Both the position numbers and the translations under genes were made by a program. Below are positions 9,649-20,927 of a DNA stretch of 64,000 bases, piece after piece. Below the pieces are notes generated by a model. The model ran no database searches. It was given only the letters and a program-made list of their open reading frames with translations, and was not told the origin of the DNA. Numbering within the stretch: position 1 is the first letter of the stretch; every line of letters begins with the position of its first letter. This DNA comes from Chondrus crispus (Eukaryota; Rhodophyta; Florideophyceae; Gigartinales; Gigartinaceae). The stretch lies in contig NW_005179238.1 in NCBI RefSeq assembly GCF_000350225.1, positions 1-64,000 on the forward strand, in the 5' to 3' direction.

Positions 9649-11403
9649 GGCATCGACAGCCGCTACTGGAACCTTGTGAAGGCTTTCGATTGTTTCCAGC
9701 TTACCCAGCGCCCTTGTGACCATATTCTGGGATCTCGGATCTTTAATGCAATATATTGGGGCGTGAGACTTGATACCAAGTCTTACAGAGTCCTTCCACA
9801 GCGTGTAGTCACAAACGGCTTATGAATAGGTCAGGGTCATGAACTTGATTAGGGAGCACCTCTACAGTTTTTTCAGATGGTTAAATATTGGAAGTAGTAA
9901 AGAAGGGCCCGGCTGTCAATAGGTGAACGGTCGACACATTTACCCTCTCATGCAGACTCGTCAACGCGATAATTGCATTGCAAGAAAATGGGTGGCTTCT
10001 CTTCTGCACTTTCTCATAACAGCTGGCTATGCATCGATTTTTGCACCTCTCAATTTAAATTTCAATGCGTAGTGTATCACTAGCTAGGAGAGGCCCATCG
10101 ACTGTTTGGTTTAAGGTTAGGCCAACAACTGATAATAAGGCTACATGCTGTGAGAACTTGTACGGAAACAGATGAAACAGGCATCTCGGACGCCTCCGAT
10201 CATGTTGACATGCCGCCGACTGACATCAGTTGGCAACAAGAAGACTAACACCCCTCGGACAGTCAGCCTGATCCTGATCGCTTCCTCCAGGATCCCGACC
10301 AACAGCACAGTTCTTCCGCAAGATCTCGAACAGAGAAACTGTCTCTCCCTTTCGCTTCAGCTTGTTAGTATCACAACCTCCTCTGGCAAATAGATCGAAG
10401 AGGACAGAACACACACGAACGACTCACTGAATAAACTCATCCAACTTAAGCGAGAAGACCCTCGCCCGGAAGGAGTCTGCCCTCAACCCCCGGCGTTGTA
10501 ACGCCCTCAAAATCGCCCGTACGTGCACTAACCCTCAGCAGAATCTTAACGACTCATTGTTACACACACTGAAGAGATCATTCTCTTCTCCCAATATTGA
10601 TGCTACAACAGAAACAATGCAATCCATATCACGACAAATGAGAGAAATCTGCCAAAACTATAAAAGCAAGAAGATCTGTACTATTAGTTCGGCTGCTAGC
10701 CACTGCTATGTTATGAGAGACGGCCCCTCATATCCAGTGAAAGTGGAGAACGTACGAATAAACCGCAAAAACGGTTCGGCTAGAAATGTTTAAGTGAAGG
10801 ACTTCGATCGTCAGAGATGGCAGCATCCCGTGTGGTCTGCTGCCAGATCTGACCGCAAACCCACAAGCTTCGCCCCGTTGCTCATTATGGCGGAAGCCGT
10901 CATGCCGATCATGGGTAATATGCCATGGAAAAGAAGTTCATTATGTCGATTGTTACATTTTCAGTCACTGCAAGGGAGATTTCATGTAAGTACGTTCGGA
11001 ATACAATGTATTGACACGCGGTATTGAGTAATTTCTCTTAGTTATGGCATCTAAGTTACTGTTCCTTGTTAGAAATGAAGAGAATGATCTACTTTGCTCT
11101 GGATTGTTCTAGAGCGAAGATCGACTGCTCGGTGGAGAAATGCAAGCATTACGGAAACCGAAGAAGCTCCAGTACCAGAATACTGTAGTAGGTTCCCGAG
11201 CAGATGTAGAAATATCTTAATAAATCTACTGAAGGCAGTTAGGGGCTAAACTTTACAAGCCCCGGACATACTAGTAATGTAAAAGGAGCGCTCTGAGCGG
11301 AACTCCGGTCTACTCAAAGGCACAAGCGTTGGACACCCATACGCTATCTATTTCGACTTGACTCCCATATACCGCTATGGAGCGCCTCATCTGTGGCACT
11401 CGC
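9649..11403. other. no recognised gene
   Basis: About 1.75 kb with short frames only. Around 10172-10400 and 10557-10790 composition is weakly coding-like, but no domain, start context or repeat supports a gene. Confidence 0.4.
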
Positions 11404-12770
11404 TGTGTGAACACGAGGTCCGATGACCTCCTCCTTTACTCGTTGTCGGCTTTACCTATATGTATATGCCTCACTGCTGACAGCCTGTCCTGCGTGGTCG
11501 GACAAGTATAAAGTGCAGTAGGGAATGTGTGCTTGTGGCGGTCAGACAGTCCCGGGGTTCGCCGATGGACTTTGTGCTGTTTTGAGGTAGATTCTGTTGG
11601 TGAGGTTGGTGGTTTCGTTGGGTTCCTGTGATTTTGTTGAAGAGGTCCCCGATGTTGTCAGCAGTAGGTACATGATGTACGGTGATGTTGCAATTCTTGA
11701 TGTGGTCCTGGATGTGGTGCTGCTTGATGTCTATAAAATTTCTACGTTTTGTAGATGCCGTGTTTTTGGCGACATTAATCGCAGGTTGATGGTCGATCGT
11801 GGATTCCGATTGCTGTATGTTTGCAAGTAGTCTTCGGAGCCATTTTGTTGTTGCGTGGCTCGTGAGGCGGCGAGATATTCGACCTCGCATGTGGACGTTG
11901 CTACAGTCTATTGTCGTCAGGATGTCCAACCAATTAAATCGTCATACAGTGTGTGTAATATTCCGCTGCGTGATTTTGTGTGTGGGTTGTTGGCGTTGTC
12001 GGAATCTCTGTAAGATCGGAGGGCGCTTGCTAGATGCTTCTGCCGCGTTATTATTCTATTCTGTAGGTATTGGTTCCTTGGAGGTGTCGCAGGAGCCTTT
12101 TAGTTTTTCTGGTGGATGGCTGTCAGTTTGTGCATGAAACCTGTGAGTTTGCTGACTGCCGTGTGTATGCCTCTTCTGTGTTGAGATTCCTCACAACATC
12201 AACTTCCAAAATCTGATAAATCATCTCAGTACACCCAGATTAAGAACCTCTTAACCTGGTTGAGTCAAACTGAGTCAATATGAGTCTCAGGAATTCTTCT
12301 ACACTTCCTTGCTAAATTTAAGTATAAGTAGCGCCCCTCTCTGCCTTAAAATAAAAGGATGAACTTATCCTTCCTACTCTTTACTCCAAACAACTGTTCA
12401 TCTCACAGTACTCTGGTACTGTCGGCGACGTACCTGAGGTTTCCTATCGTCTGGCGAAAATCACTTGCCACTTGCGCGGGTGGTGGCTTTTCTTTTGTTG
12501 CGTCATCGAAGGGTTCTTTTTATGGTAGCAGCGACTGACGTGGGTTGCATTTTTGCATGCCTATTTTGCACAAAAGTGTTTTGGATGGCTGCCGTCTATG
12601 ACACCTGGATGCAACCGTTTTGCTGCTTATGGATAGTCCAGTTGAGGTATTAGGAAGTTTACGCACGCGACATGAGAAATGCCATGAGACAAATTTCTTG
12701 TGCACGTAGCAACCTTTAATACGCATTCCAGAATTCTGCAGGCACCCCGTGACAAACAATTAAGAATTGT
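11404..12770 (-). pseudogene. copia relic: LTR plus RT/RNase H remnants
   Basis: Read on the minus strand. The RT end (near 12520-12760) matches the 3.8-9.0 kb element in blocks such as KIGMQKCNPRQSLLP; the RNase H end (11560-11900) shows STKRRNFIDIKQHHIQDHI and VPTADNIGDLFNKITG. It is followed by a relic LTR at 11404-11548 whose outer end TGTCTGACCGC is kept. Many frameshifts, a solo-LTR-like insertion at 12179-12407, and no 5' half. It belongs to the same copia family but is much older. Confidence 0.8.
12179..12407 (+). repeat. probable solo LTR inside the copia relic
   Basis: Begins TGTTGAGATT and ends TTCATCTCACA, so it has TG/CA ends with near-inverted TGTTGAGA/TCTCACA. It contains a TATA-like AAGTATAAGTAG and an AATAAA-like AAAATAAAAG downstream, as in LTR promoters and polyadenylation sites. 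It splits the relic RT between ADSTR and the following HT block. No clean target duplication is left. Confidence 0.5.
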
Positions 12771-12924
12771 GGGTACTTAGTGAAGCGACGTGCGTATCTC
12801 AGAAGGCTACAAAGCGCGGGAAAATAGCTGGTAATAGCAGGGCCTCCTTTTTCACTCTCGCTCAACCGCTTCTATTCACCACTCTTACCCTCTCCAACGT
12901 CTCCCCTCCCACTGCAACACCATC

Positions 12925-13938
12925 ATGGACGACCAGATTCCAGCCCGTCTTGCTCCCTCGTCGACCCCACCGCCAGCGTCGCATACACCCCTTTCTGATC
13001 TAGCATGCCCTCCGCCTCTCCCTCTTCACTCGTCCCTTCCTGCTAACGAGCTAGCCTACCTCGCTGATGGCGCTGGCCAGAAAATCCAATCCACAAGCTA
13101 GGTCGTCGCTCCCGTTTTTCGAACGATGACGATTTGATACTTATTAGATAGGTTTCATCAGCTACAGTACATCACACATCGCTCCGAATGGCGAAGTCAG
13201 AGAGCGCTTCAAAATCGCTGCGTCCATGTCGAATGCGACAACACAGCAGAGTCTCCGCTATGTTGTCACATGGAACGCCGTTGTGGACCGATACAAACGC
13301 CTTCAAGAGCGTTTTGACAAGTAAGATAACATCGAGAGTCGGATGAGTGGTGTTGGCGGGGGGATGGGAGAGGCGCAAGAGTTACTGAGTACTATGAGGG
13401 AGGCGCGCGTCGACTTTGAGGGCCAACCCACCGCCAAACGGAAGAGGGCCATGGAAGAAGATGACCGAAAGGAGTGATTCGGAGCAATCATTCGGCGGCG
13501 TGAAACCGAGAGTGTCCCTAGCCGCAGAGGCAGGGGAAGTGATAATGGCGCAACAGTTGTGGATGAAGAAGGGGATGGGGAATATGAGGGCGAGGATAAA
13601 AGCGTGATCGGGAGTGCACGAAGCATTTAAAAGACGCGCAAGCGAGGCCTGCCAGCTCTCAGTACCATGGAGGATGAATCAGGAGCGTTCACTGCCACCT
13701 TACAGAACAGATACGAAAGGCCGAATTAGAACGAAGCGCAGAGGCTTCAATTTGACCGCAACTGGTTCGAAACGGAGAAGGCCGATCGCAAGTGTGATAG
13801 GGAGGAGCGCAAGATGTAGTGCAAGGCGCCTGTCAGGCAGAGACCAAGGTTCGACGGTCCTACACAAACAATACCAAAAAAACAACAACTGCCAACGGCA
13901 CAGCGCTACGGAGTGTTCGAAGCTCCCTGTCCTCTTTA
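12925..13938 (+). pseudogene. Myb/SANT-like DNA-binding protein, pseudogene
   Basis: ATG at 12925 opens a proline-rich N-terminus (MDDQIPARLAPSSTPPPASH). A decayed stretch follows (FSNDDDLILIR then a stop), then one frame from 13178 to about 13930: APNGEVRERFKIAAS, WNAVVDRYKRLQERFDK, GVGGGMGEAQELLSTM, and a basic, charged C-terminus. The trihelix-like pattern and the GVGG motif match the fragment at 19085-19412, so this is a family. In-frame stops at 13322, 13472, 13627, 13729 and 13817 are all explainable as CAA/CAG/CGA changed by C to T, with no indel. Such proteins are often DNA-binding partners of Harbinger-type transposases or multicopy regulators; the role here is not shown. Confidence 0.55.
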
Positions 13939-15180
13939 AGCGGGTTTGCGGCCCACAGTAGCTCGGATCCCTGATAGGGGGCAAAGAGAAGGGCCCAGCT
14001 CGGTATCGGTGAATGGTGGTAGAGTCTTGTAAAGGCAACTGCTCGACGAGTTCGGAGGGGTGTTTTGGTAAACCTGGTCCGAAGGGTCGTAAATCCAATG
14101 CTCGTAGAGCGCCTTGTTCTCCCTATATCTTTGATAAGGTCTTCGACGGGGACGTCGCAACGTAGCCCGACGGTAATATGTCACAGTAGCAGCGCTACCC
14201 CTTCGTGCTGCCCGATGGCAAGAAGCACGAACACCGGAAGGGTCGCAACCAACTCCGATGGAACCAACTCTGAGAAAAGCACCACTGGTGCACCAACACA
14301 GAAGCCCGATGGCGAATGACGTCACGTTGCGGATCGCAATCCTACAAAGTGGGACCAACTCAAGATTAAAGGAAGTTAGGATAGGAAAATAAAGGAAAAA
14401 TGATAAAGAAAAAGGGGACCCCCGAGCGCAAAGGATACCGTAGGCTAGAGTAGAAGGGAATTTCTTGTAAAAGACGGACTTTGACCAAGGCGATATCAAA
14501 CTCTGGCAACTCGGGTTACCTTTACTGACTTGGTGGTCAATGGGCTAAGTTATATATCGCTCCGCCGAAGCCACTACAGTAGCTCGCGGCGCTAGATCCC
14601 AAATCTAATCTAATGTCAGCTAAATAATTGGTAACTAAATTAAAACAAATAATTAAAATAATACTGTGCAAATATTCACACGTGTGTCCCCCAATCCGGA
14701 CTACTTTGTCATACCTTATTGATTTCCTTTCGTTCCACCCCCCTGTAGAGCCCATTTTTGCACTACACAAGAGGGAAGTGGATATTGAAAAGTTGCGAAT
14801 CATGACCAATATGCTACAGAAGTCTAGGAGGTCGGTAAGTGGAAACGAAGACCCGAAAGGCGACAGAGAGCCTTGTGGAAGAGATTTGGGGCTGGCGGAG
14901 GCCCGGCACTTTGCAACTCTCCACGATGCCGAACGCATTGCCTTCAACTAGACTTATATACCACTGTACTGGAACACGTTGAGAGGAAGGCATTTCGAAA
15001 AGATATTTGGCGTCCGCCCCCATCTCACTGCAAACTCTACAAACCCCAATGTATTCACACCTCGTCACTTCCTTCGTCGCCGTGTTCACAATTCCCAATC
15101 ACTCCTTCCGTTCCAAAGCGTTTCATTCCCCATCTCCTCCCCTCTGCACCCCACCTTCCGTCATATGTTTGCGAGCCAAA
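13939..15180. other. no recognised gene
   Basis: Overlapping minus-strand frames of 130-190 codons occur but have low-complexity, unconvincing translations. 14600-14720 is AT-rich. No transposon ends or RNA genes seen. Confidence 0.35.
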
Positions 15181-15330
15181 GACGCTCCCCTGCCCCCTCC
15201 CGCCTGCCCGTGCGTCTTCATCTCACAGCCAATTCAAAAACAGACGCTCCCCTTTCCCCCTCCCGCCTACCCGTGCGTTTCCATCTCACAGCCAATTCAA
15301 AGAACAGACGCTCCCCCGCCCGCCTTTCCG
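15181..15330. repeat. tandem repeat, about 62-64 bp, 2.3 copies
   Basis: Units begin GACGCTCCCC at 15181, 15243 and 15307 and share CTCCCGCCT.CCCGTGCGT and CATCTCACAGCCAATTCAAA. Strand-asymmetric C-rich DNA; no gene. Confidence 0.75.
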
Positions 15331-16752
15331 CTTGGTCGTCTTGGTGTAGATGCACAGGCCTCCGGAGGGTATCAAATTCGAGGGACGGGGGTTTGTGCGA
15401 CACAGGGGTCAGTTCTGTACGTCTGCACCTTCCGTCGAAGATGTTCTATAAAGTTCTCCAACTCTCAATAGAGAGATGCGATCCAGAAAGATAGCGACAT
15501 CTTTGCATGGCGAAATACAATTGGTTCGTGGTCAAGAAGGTTGGCGGTACTGGTCGTTGTGCAAATGCGATATAAAACACCGCATGCTCATTGGTGTCTT
15601 TCTGGGAACACTCGTGCAACTAAGCCACCCACAGACGGTATCGCGTTGTGTATGGTACTCGTATGTACTGTACAGCGTGAAGAGAGCAGACTACAATTTT
15701 GAAACTGAGTAGGAACCATGTTTCAGTTCCCAGTGGGGGAATAGAGATGCATGAATCATACGTAGACATGCGTTGGTTCTTGTGGCGCTTACAAGGGTAC
15801 AAAAAGATAAAACACTAGCACATCTGAGTTTATGAATGTTTCCGGTTGTGCTTGTGGGCGGTGTACTGTAGGACAACAGCACGGAATGGATACAATCAAA
15901 CATACGGTAGAAAGGGCTGGCACGATATTCACGCGTGAATGGAGAGTTGACTTGGTTGGCATGGTTTAGAAATTGCAAAGAGAGAACCGCATATAGCGGA
16001 GATCAACTCAGATAGAACGGCATCGCGGAATGTTTCAGACCGCACGTGGTTGTAACAACGGAGAAGCCTGTCTTGCGTCATTCCAGGCATTTTCTAGTCA
16101 AGCGAGGCGCCAGTGACCGAGACTTTGGGGTAGAAACCCGTTTTTGCCGCCGTACGTAACTCCAAGACATTGTGATATAGATCTGCACTGTAACATTTAT
16201 TGGGTTACTGCAGCTGCAATGCAGTTGCCGTAAAGGTAGGACACCCAAAAGCATTGCGCGTCGCTACTCAGGGTGCAGTATGGTAGGATGCGTACGGGCC
16301 ACCAAAACGTTGGTCAGACATTTTCGGAACCCGTTTTGGGTTTCGGGTTTCCCGGGTTACAGAACGTCACAGAACGTCCCAGAAAGTCCCAGAAGATCAC
16401 AGGAGGGTCGAGCGTTTGGCGACTACCCTACTTCATTCCCTGTCACTATCGTAGAGACGAGATGAACAGGGGACCTCGCAATATTGTTTCCTTTCTTCTT
16501 TCTTTCAGCATGAAGAAAGTAATGTTTGCGTGTGTGCTTGTATATGCGTATCTGTACAGCGCTAGGTTACCACTTCTTCTCTCTCTTCTCGATTGCATGT
16601 TCCCAGACATGAACCCCCACATGCCCTAGATACCAGAATTGTAGTACAGTACCGTCACAGTATGTTACAGCAACAACACCAAACCCCATCGCACCGCAGA
16701 ACCGCCAAAGGCAGCCCTCCACGACAACACGTGGCTCGCTTCAGATTCAATT
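15331..16752. other. no recognised gene
   Basis: Short frames only. A small array of CAGAACGTCC/CAGAAAGTCC words sits at 16360-16402. Confidence 0.35.
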
Positions 16753-17749
16753 TTATCGTCGAGATGACATGTCTTCCTCCAAAGAAGGGGGAAAGCAATT
16801 AAAGTACTTCCAGACCTGTTTTTCGTATATGCAAGTACGGAAGTTGTTTAGAAGCATGCATGCAATGTAAAGCGTACCGAAAGGAACTTGCAGAACGCGA
16901 AGTTTGCGGCGGTAGTCCATTGTAGTCCAGTACATCTTTAGCTCTTTAAACAGCCACTCTACATGCATCCTTCCGGTAGCCATTGCCAAGTTGAATGCGC
17001 GTTCATCAGCAGGAAGCTAAAAACATTGGTACGGTACTTGTAGGTCTAACCGAAGGTTGTATCCGCTATCCCCATACACGCAATACTGCTTCTCGTTGAC
17101 ACAAAGGCAGCTGTCGAGCTGGTAATCCAGGTCCGAGCGCGTATAGAGCGTCCAATCGTGCCTCCAGCCTTCAACCGAACTGTATCCATGCAACAGAATC
17201 CCGTCGGGACAAACTAAAGCTTGATAATTGAGTGCATGAAAACGTTTATGTCCGTTATAAACTACCTTCTGTAGTGCATTATCACCTGGCCTAGAGATGT
17301 GAAGGTTCGTCCCATCGATAAACCCTATTCAGTTGTCGAGAGCCCGGGTTTTTCCGTAGACTGCTTGGGCGTACTGCTCGGCACGGGCAGCAATAAATGT
17401 TAGATGCAAGGGACTCGTGATGAGATATTCATAACGTTCCGTAAAGTCGTCGATTGCCTCCCTGACAAGCTCAGAGAGCTGAGAGCTGTGCTTCCGAAAG
17501 AATGGTTCGCGGTCTGTCTATCCATATGGCGTAGCTAGTCGACTAAGGACAACAGAAGTAGTTTGAAGTGATGTAGCAGCGTACCGATTGCGCTTGGTGA
17601 TAAAAGGTCCGTCCTTGAGGCAGATAAATGGGACAATTTTGAGGAGGTCTTGCCTGAGAAAACGGAAGTGTGAAAGACATACCTGGTCGCTGATGTTTGT
17701 GAGCACATTTCGAAAGTGATCGTCGCAATTGAATGGTTACGTCACACAA
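16753..17749 (-). pseudogene. PIF/Harbinger-type DDE transposase, pseudogene
   Basis: One minus-strand frame with three in-frame stops. Conserved blocks in order: N-terminal helical region (FRFLRQDLLKIVPFICLKDG), SSQLSELVREAIDDFTERYE, GFIDGTNLHISRPGD (first catalytic D), VYNGHKRFHALNYQALVCPD, EGWRHDWTLY, YCVYGDSGYN (second D) and GRMHVEWLFKELKMYW (catalytic E). This is the DDE_Tnp_4 superfamily layout of PIF/Harbinger transposases, which cut DNA with the help of a Myb-like partner. Stops lie at 17518-17520, near 17330 and near 17020; they could be single-base changes. No terminal inverted repeats were found. The Myb-like remnants at 12.9 and 19.1 kb may be partners, but linkage is only by proximity. 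Confidence 0.8.
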
Positions 17750-17795
17750 ATCCGAAGTAGTTCCTTCAGTGCCTGCAAAAATTTTCGAAAGCTCT

Positions 17796-18029
17796 TCAAA
17801 GAAGCTCCTTCTCTACGGGGATCCCTGTCCTACGCTGGCGCATGAGAGCGTACAGTATGAAGCGCCATGATTGCGACCCACTTCTGGCGACGAGCTTGGT
17901 GTTAGCCTGAAGCGTTGCGTTGCACATTTGGCAGTACGGAAGTGAGGGGGGAGGTTGGGGAAATGGTGTTGGGAAGGGGGGCCTGGGAGGGTGATTGCGT
18001 GGAGGATTGGGAGGGGGAGTGATACTCAA
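17796..18029 (-). other. proline-rich low-complexity stretch, no gene called
   Basis: Purine-rich plus strand (GGGAGG repeats at 17945-18020) gives a Pro-rich minus frame. Best read as simple-sequence DNA. Confidence 0.4.
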
Positions 18030-18164
18030 GTATTACTCATTTTTTCATACGGCGTAAACTCACTTCTGCAACTCGCTTTGCAGAATTCTGAAATGGCGCG
18101 CTCTACTGTACTACCCAGAATAATTTCTGAAGTTTGCCAGAAATCTGGAAATGCGTAATATCTG

Positions 18165-18390
18165 TATTGTCGTGATACGCCTGATGGGTCTCGTTCCATG
18201 GTGCTGTGCCGAGGATCGTGGCGGTGGTATGGTTTTGTGGTTGCAGTAGATGACCGCTTGTGTCGGTGTGAATAGGACATTTCCGTGGACTCGCGTGATG
18301 TCATGTACTGAGTTCAGGTTTGTGGTGATGGCCGGGTTCGCCACGGCAGGGAGTGGGATTGGTATGTTCCTATTCGTGAGCATCTTCGTC
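18165..18390 (-). pseudogene. copia relic (protease region)
   Basis: Minus-strand translation PAVANPAITTNLNSVHDITR followed by VHGNVLFTPTQAV matches the segment downstream of the protease active site in the 3.8-9.0 kb copia element. Flanking parts of the element are gone. A third, independent fragment of this family. Confidence 0.75.
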
Positions 18391-18642
18391 TTACCAATTT
18401 GATCTCCCATCCGCCTTCTTCTCAAAGTTTCCGGAGTGTACGTCCACCACCGCAGTGACTCCATGCATTGCATCACCCTCTGCAACGGCATCTCCACAAC
18501 GGATTTACCTTTAATTTCAAGGCGTTTAGTGACCTCGATTCTCTTCTGCATTTCATACTTCGCGCAGAGCACTTCATAAGAGTGATGAAGGTGATGGGAT
18601 GGTCGTTGGAAAAGATCTGCACTCGTCGCAACCGTTGTTCGG

Positions 18643-19084
18643 TTCTGGTACCTCGGTACTGTAATGTTATGTTACACAGCCATGTATATTAAATAATGGA
18701 GCGGACTGGCGGCGGCGAAGGGGGAAAAGCACGGACTTCTCCACGACCTACCGCCAAGGCCCAACTTCCAGGTTATTCTACACGAGCGCTCCCTTTTCAG
18801 CGCGCGTTTAGACGGAACTGAGCGGGTAGGGGACGCGCCCGCATGCGAGCGAGCCTAGATCTGCCTCCGCCCGTCAGAGCTGGTACGTTACCCAGCGCTG
18901 CTCCGGTGCGTCAAGGCGTAGATCGGCCGGCGCGTGCGCGTGTCGTCATCCGCCCAGCTCAACCATGCTATCCGGCCCTGCTCCCCGGTTCCGTAGCTAG
19001 TCTGTGCTTCCCCCGTCTGGTCGCCCTTCAGGGTCTTCCCCGAACTGCGCATACACCCCTCTCCGTTGGGGTGTTTATGCTACA
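18643..19084 (+). repeat. gypsy LTR fragment (3' part)
   Basis: It shares GTACCTCGGTNCTGTANTG, TGTATATTAAA, GGAGCGGACNGNCGGCGG and the end GGGGTGTTTATGCTACA with the G1/G2/G3 LTRs, closest to G2. About 260 bp of the LTR 5' end is missing. It abuts the Myb-like fragment, which ends exactly where the LTR begins on that strand, so the insertion disrupted that gene. Confidence 0.7.
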
Positions 19085-19412
19085 CCATCTCACTCCCACC
19101 AACACCAGATAAGCTCTGGTTAGCATTGTCAGCATGATCGTAGTCCTTTCGCAGCCTCTTGTACTTGTCCTGCACCGCCTTCCAACTGACATTTTTGCCT
19201 TCTGTATCGAACGCCGGATTCGCTGACAATTTCGACGCGGCAACCTCAAATAGCTTCTTCGTCTCACCGAAGGCTGCCGTGTGCGCTCTAGAGGCGGCCA
19301 CTTCTCGCGCAATCACGAGACCCTGCCAGCAGCAAAGCGAGAGCTTCGGTCCGGCTTGGCAATTGCCTGTGAATCGGTCTCGCTCGTCTTATCTTGAATT
19401 ACTTCAGCCATG
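19085..19412 (-). pseudogene. Myb/SANT-like gene fragment
   Basis: Minus-strand ATG at about 19412 (MAEVIQDKTSETDSQAIAKP), then after a frame shift near 19315 IAREVAASRAHTAAFGETKK, KLFEVAASKLSANPAF, WKAVQDKYKRLRKDYDHADN, ending SLSGVGGSEM at a gypsy LTR. It is the same domain order as the pseudogene at 12925-13938 (REV-helix, AAS helix, W.AV.D.YKRL, GVGG). The C-terminal half is missing. Probably a nuclear DNA-binding protein; broken here by the LTR and one indel. Confidence 0.5.
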
Positions 19413-20127
19413 TTTATTCCCTATGAGAGGATACTTTCTCTGTCTGGGGAGCGCAACTATGTTCTTCCAATTTATCTCCCGCGAAAAATAGGACAGCTGT
19501 CACATTGCTTCCCTCACATCTTTGCAGAAAGGTTTTCACTAACTGGTCACAGTTCTGCATCTTTGATCACATGCTTTCTGCATATTTCTGCAGTAAAGCT
19601 TTCAGTGTAGATTTGTTCGAAGAACTCTGCTTCAAATTTTACAAAAATAGGCCTGCGTAAGTTCCCTAAATACTCACCTCAATTAATTGTGGTTAGGTTC
19701 CCAAATACCTTAGATCGCGTCTATTGTTGACAGTGGAATATCTAAAAATTCTCTTATTTGGCGATTTACCATAGCAATAGCAAGTTTATTCGACGGTATT
19801 TATGCAAAAAACACGATAAATATGCAAATCGGAATGTCTCCACGACCGTTTCTGGCTCACGATTTAGCGTTATATCTTTTAACACAGCTGTACGACGACC
19901 AACCATATGCAGACAAGTCGACAGATACCACACCTGTCCACGACGCCTTGAGCTCCTCCCGCCAAAATGTGAATCCCAGGTTCATGATATCCCACTATCG
20001 TCAATATTTCTGGCTGCTGCCGCCGGCAACTCTACCCAAGCTTGCCAGCCTCTGCCCCCAAACTTCCCTTCCGAATACTTTTCCCTCAATCACACCAATT
20101 GACGAAAAACAAGCATTGCACGTCGCT
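19413..20127. other. no recognised gene
   Basis: AT-richer DNA. Two overlapping plus frames (19758-20102 and 19822-20142) have no known motif; the second runs into the G1 LTR and may be the interrupted end of a gene. Confidence 0.35.
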
Positions 20128-20132
20128 GTTAC
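20128..20132. repeat. target-site duplication GTTAC (left)
   Basis: GTTAC precedes the G1 5' LTR and is repeated at 33061-33065 right after the 3' LTR. Confidence 0.9.
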
Positions 20133-20851
20133 TGTAGCATGAGCGCAGATCAGAATTAGATTTAGAATTAGATCGCGCGCGCGCACACACGTGTACTGTC
20201 AGGACTGTCAGGACGCCCGCACACACGTGTACTGTCAGGACTGTCAGGGCGCGCGCACACACGTGTACTGTCAGGACTGTCAGGACGCCCGCACACACGT
20301 GTATCATCGGCGCGCGCGCACACACGTGTATGGACAGCGCTACAGTAGCTGAGTACGGTAGCTCAGCACTGTAACGCGCTACAGTGCAGTACGGACTGTA
20401 CTGTAGCCCTGTATGATAGACGCGACAGACGCGTAATTGTATATTAAACCACGGGAACCGACGGCGGCGGAGGGAAGGCAAGCATCGGCTTGGCCAGACC
20501 CTCACCGTCGGCTAACCCGGAACGCTTACTCTAACTCGCGCACGCTCTCTCTGTTCGCGTTTTAGAGTAGAAGGACACGGGTAGCGGACGCGTACGTGCG
20601 CGTGTGAGCTAGGATCCGCCTCCGCCCGTCGGCACTGGAGCGTCACCCAGTGCCGCGCCGGGGCGTCGAGGCGTCGATCTGCTCTACCGCGTACACTAAC
20701 GCGTTCGCGACCCGACCCGCTCTACCACCGCTACCGGCCCGTGTCCTTCCTCACGCGTTGCTTACCTGGTCCTTTCTGTTCTTCTCGCGTTCTACAGGGC
20801 CTCTTACGCGGACTGAGCATACACCCCTGTCGTTGCGGTGTTTATGCTATA
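20133..20851 (+). repeat. G1 5' LTR
   Basis: TGTAGCATGAGC...GTTTATGCTATA; the terminal CA is mutated to TA here but intact in the 3' copy. It contains a 36-bp tandem array (about 20180-20330), many self-complementary CTGTA/TACAG words (20335-20410) and a TATA-like TGTATATTAAA near 20439 that is shared with the G2, G3 and fragment LTRs. Confidence 0.93.
20180..20330. repeat. 36-bp tandem repeats inside the G1 LTR
   Basis: About four units of CGCNCGCACACACGTGTACT plus GTCAGGACTGTCAGG. Units alternate CGCGCGC and CGCCCGC starts. ACACGTGT is a palindrome and an E-box/G-box-like site, so the array offers several copies to a CACGTG-binding factor. The 3' LTR has the same array (about 32390-32540). 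Confidence 0.75.
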
Positions 20852-20852
20852 G

Positions 20853-20871
20853 TGATCTCCCGACCTAGAAG
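20853..20871 (+). other. G1 primer-binding site
   Basis: TGATCTCCCGACCTAGAAG just after the LTR. It differs by one base from TGGTCTCCCGACCTAGAAG in G3 and G4. TGG pairs with tRNA CCA, so the tRNA 3' end should read TCTAGGTCGGGAGACCA. Which tRNA this is I cannot tell. Confidence 0.65.
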
Positions 20872-20927
20872 GCCACGCGATTATCGCAAGAAGAATATCG
20901 TTCGAATCCGCGTCCGCGCGCGTCGAA

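Noticed and set aside
9244-9723. 159-codon minus-strand frame over the small secreted protein
   Set aside because: No promoter or motif; looks like the shadow of the plus-strand frame, which has a signal peptide and TATA box.
13700-14499. Minus-strand frames of 132 and 187 codons
   Set aside because: Partly antisense to the Myb-like pseudogene; repetitive Arg/Ser composition with no domain.
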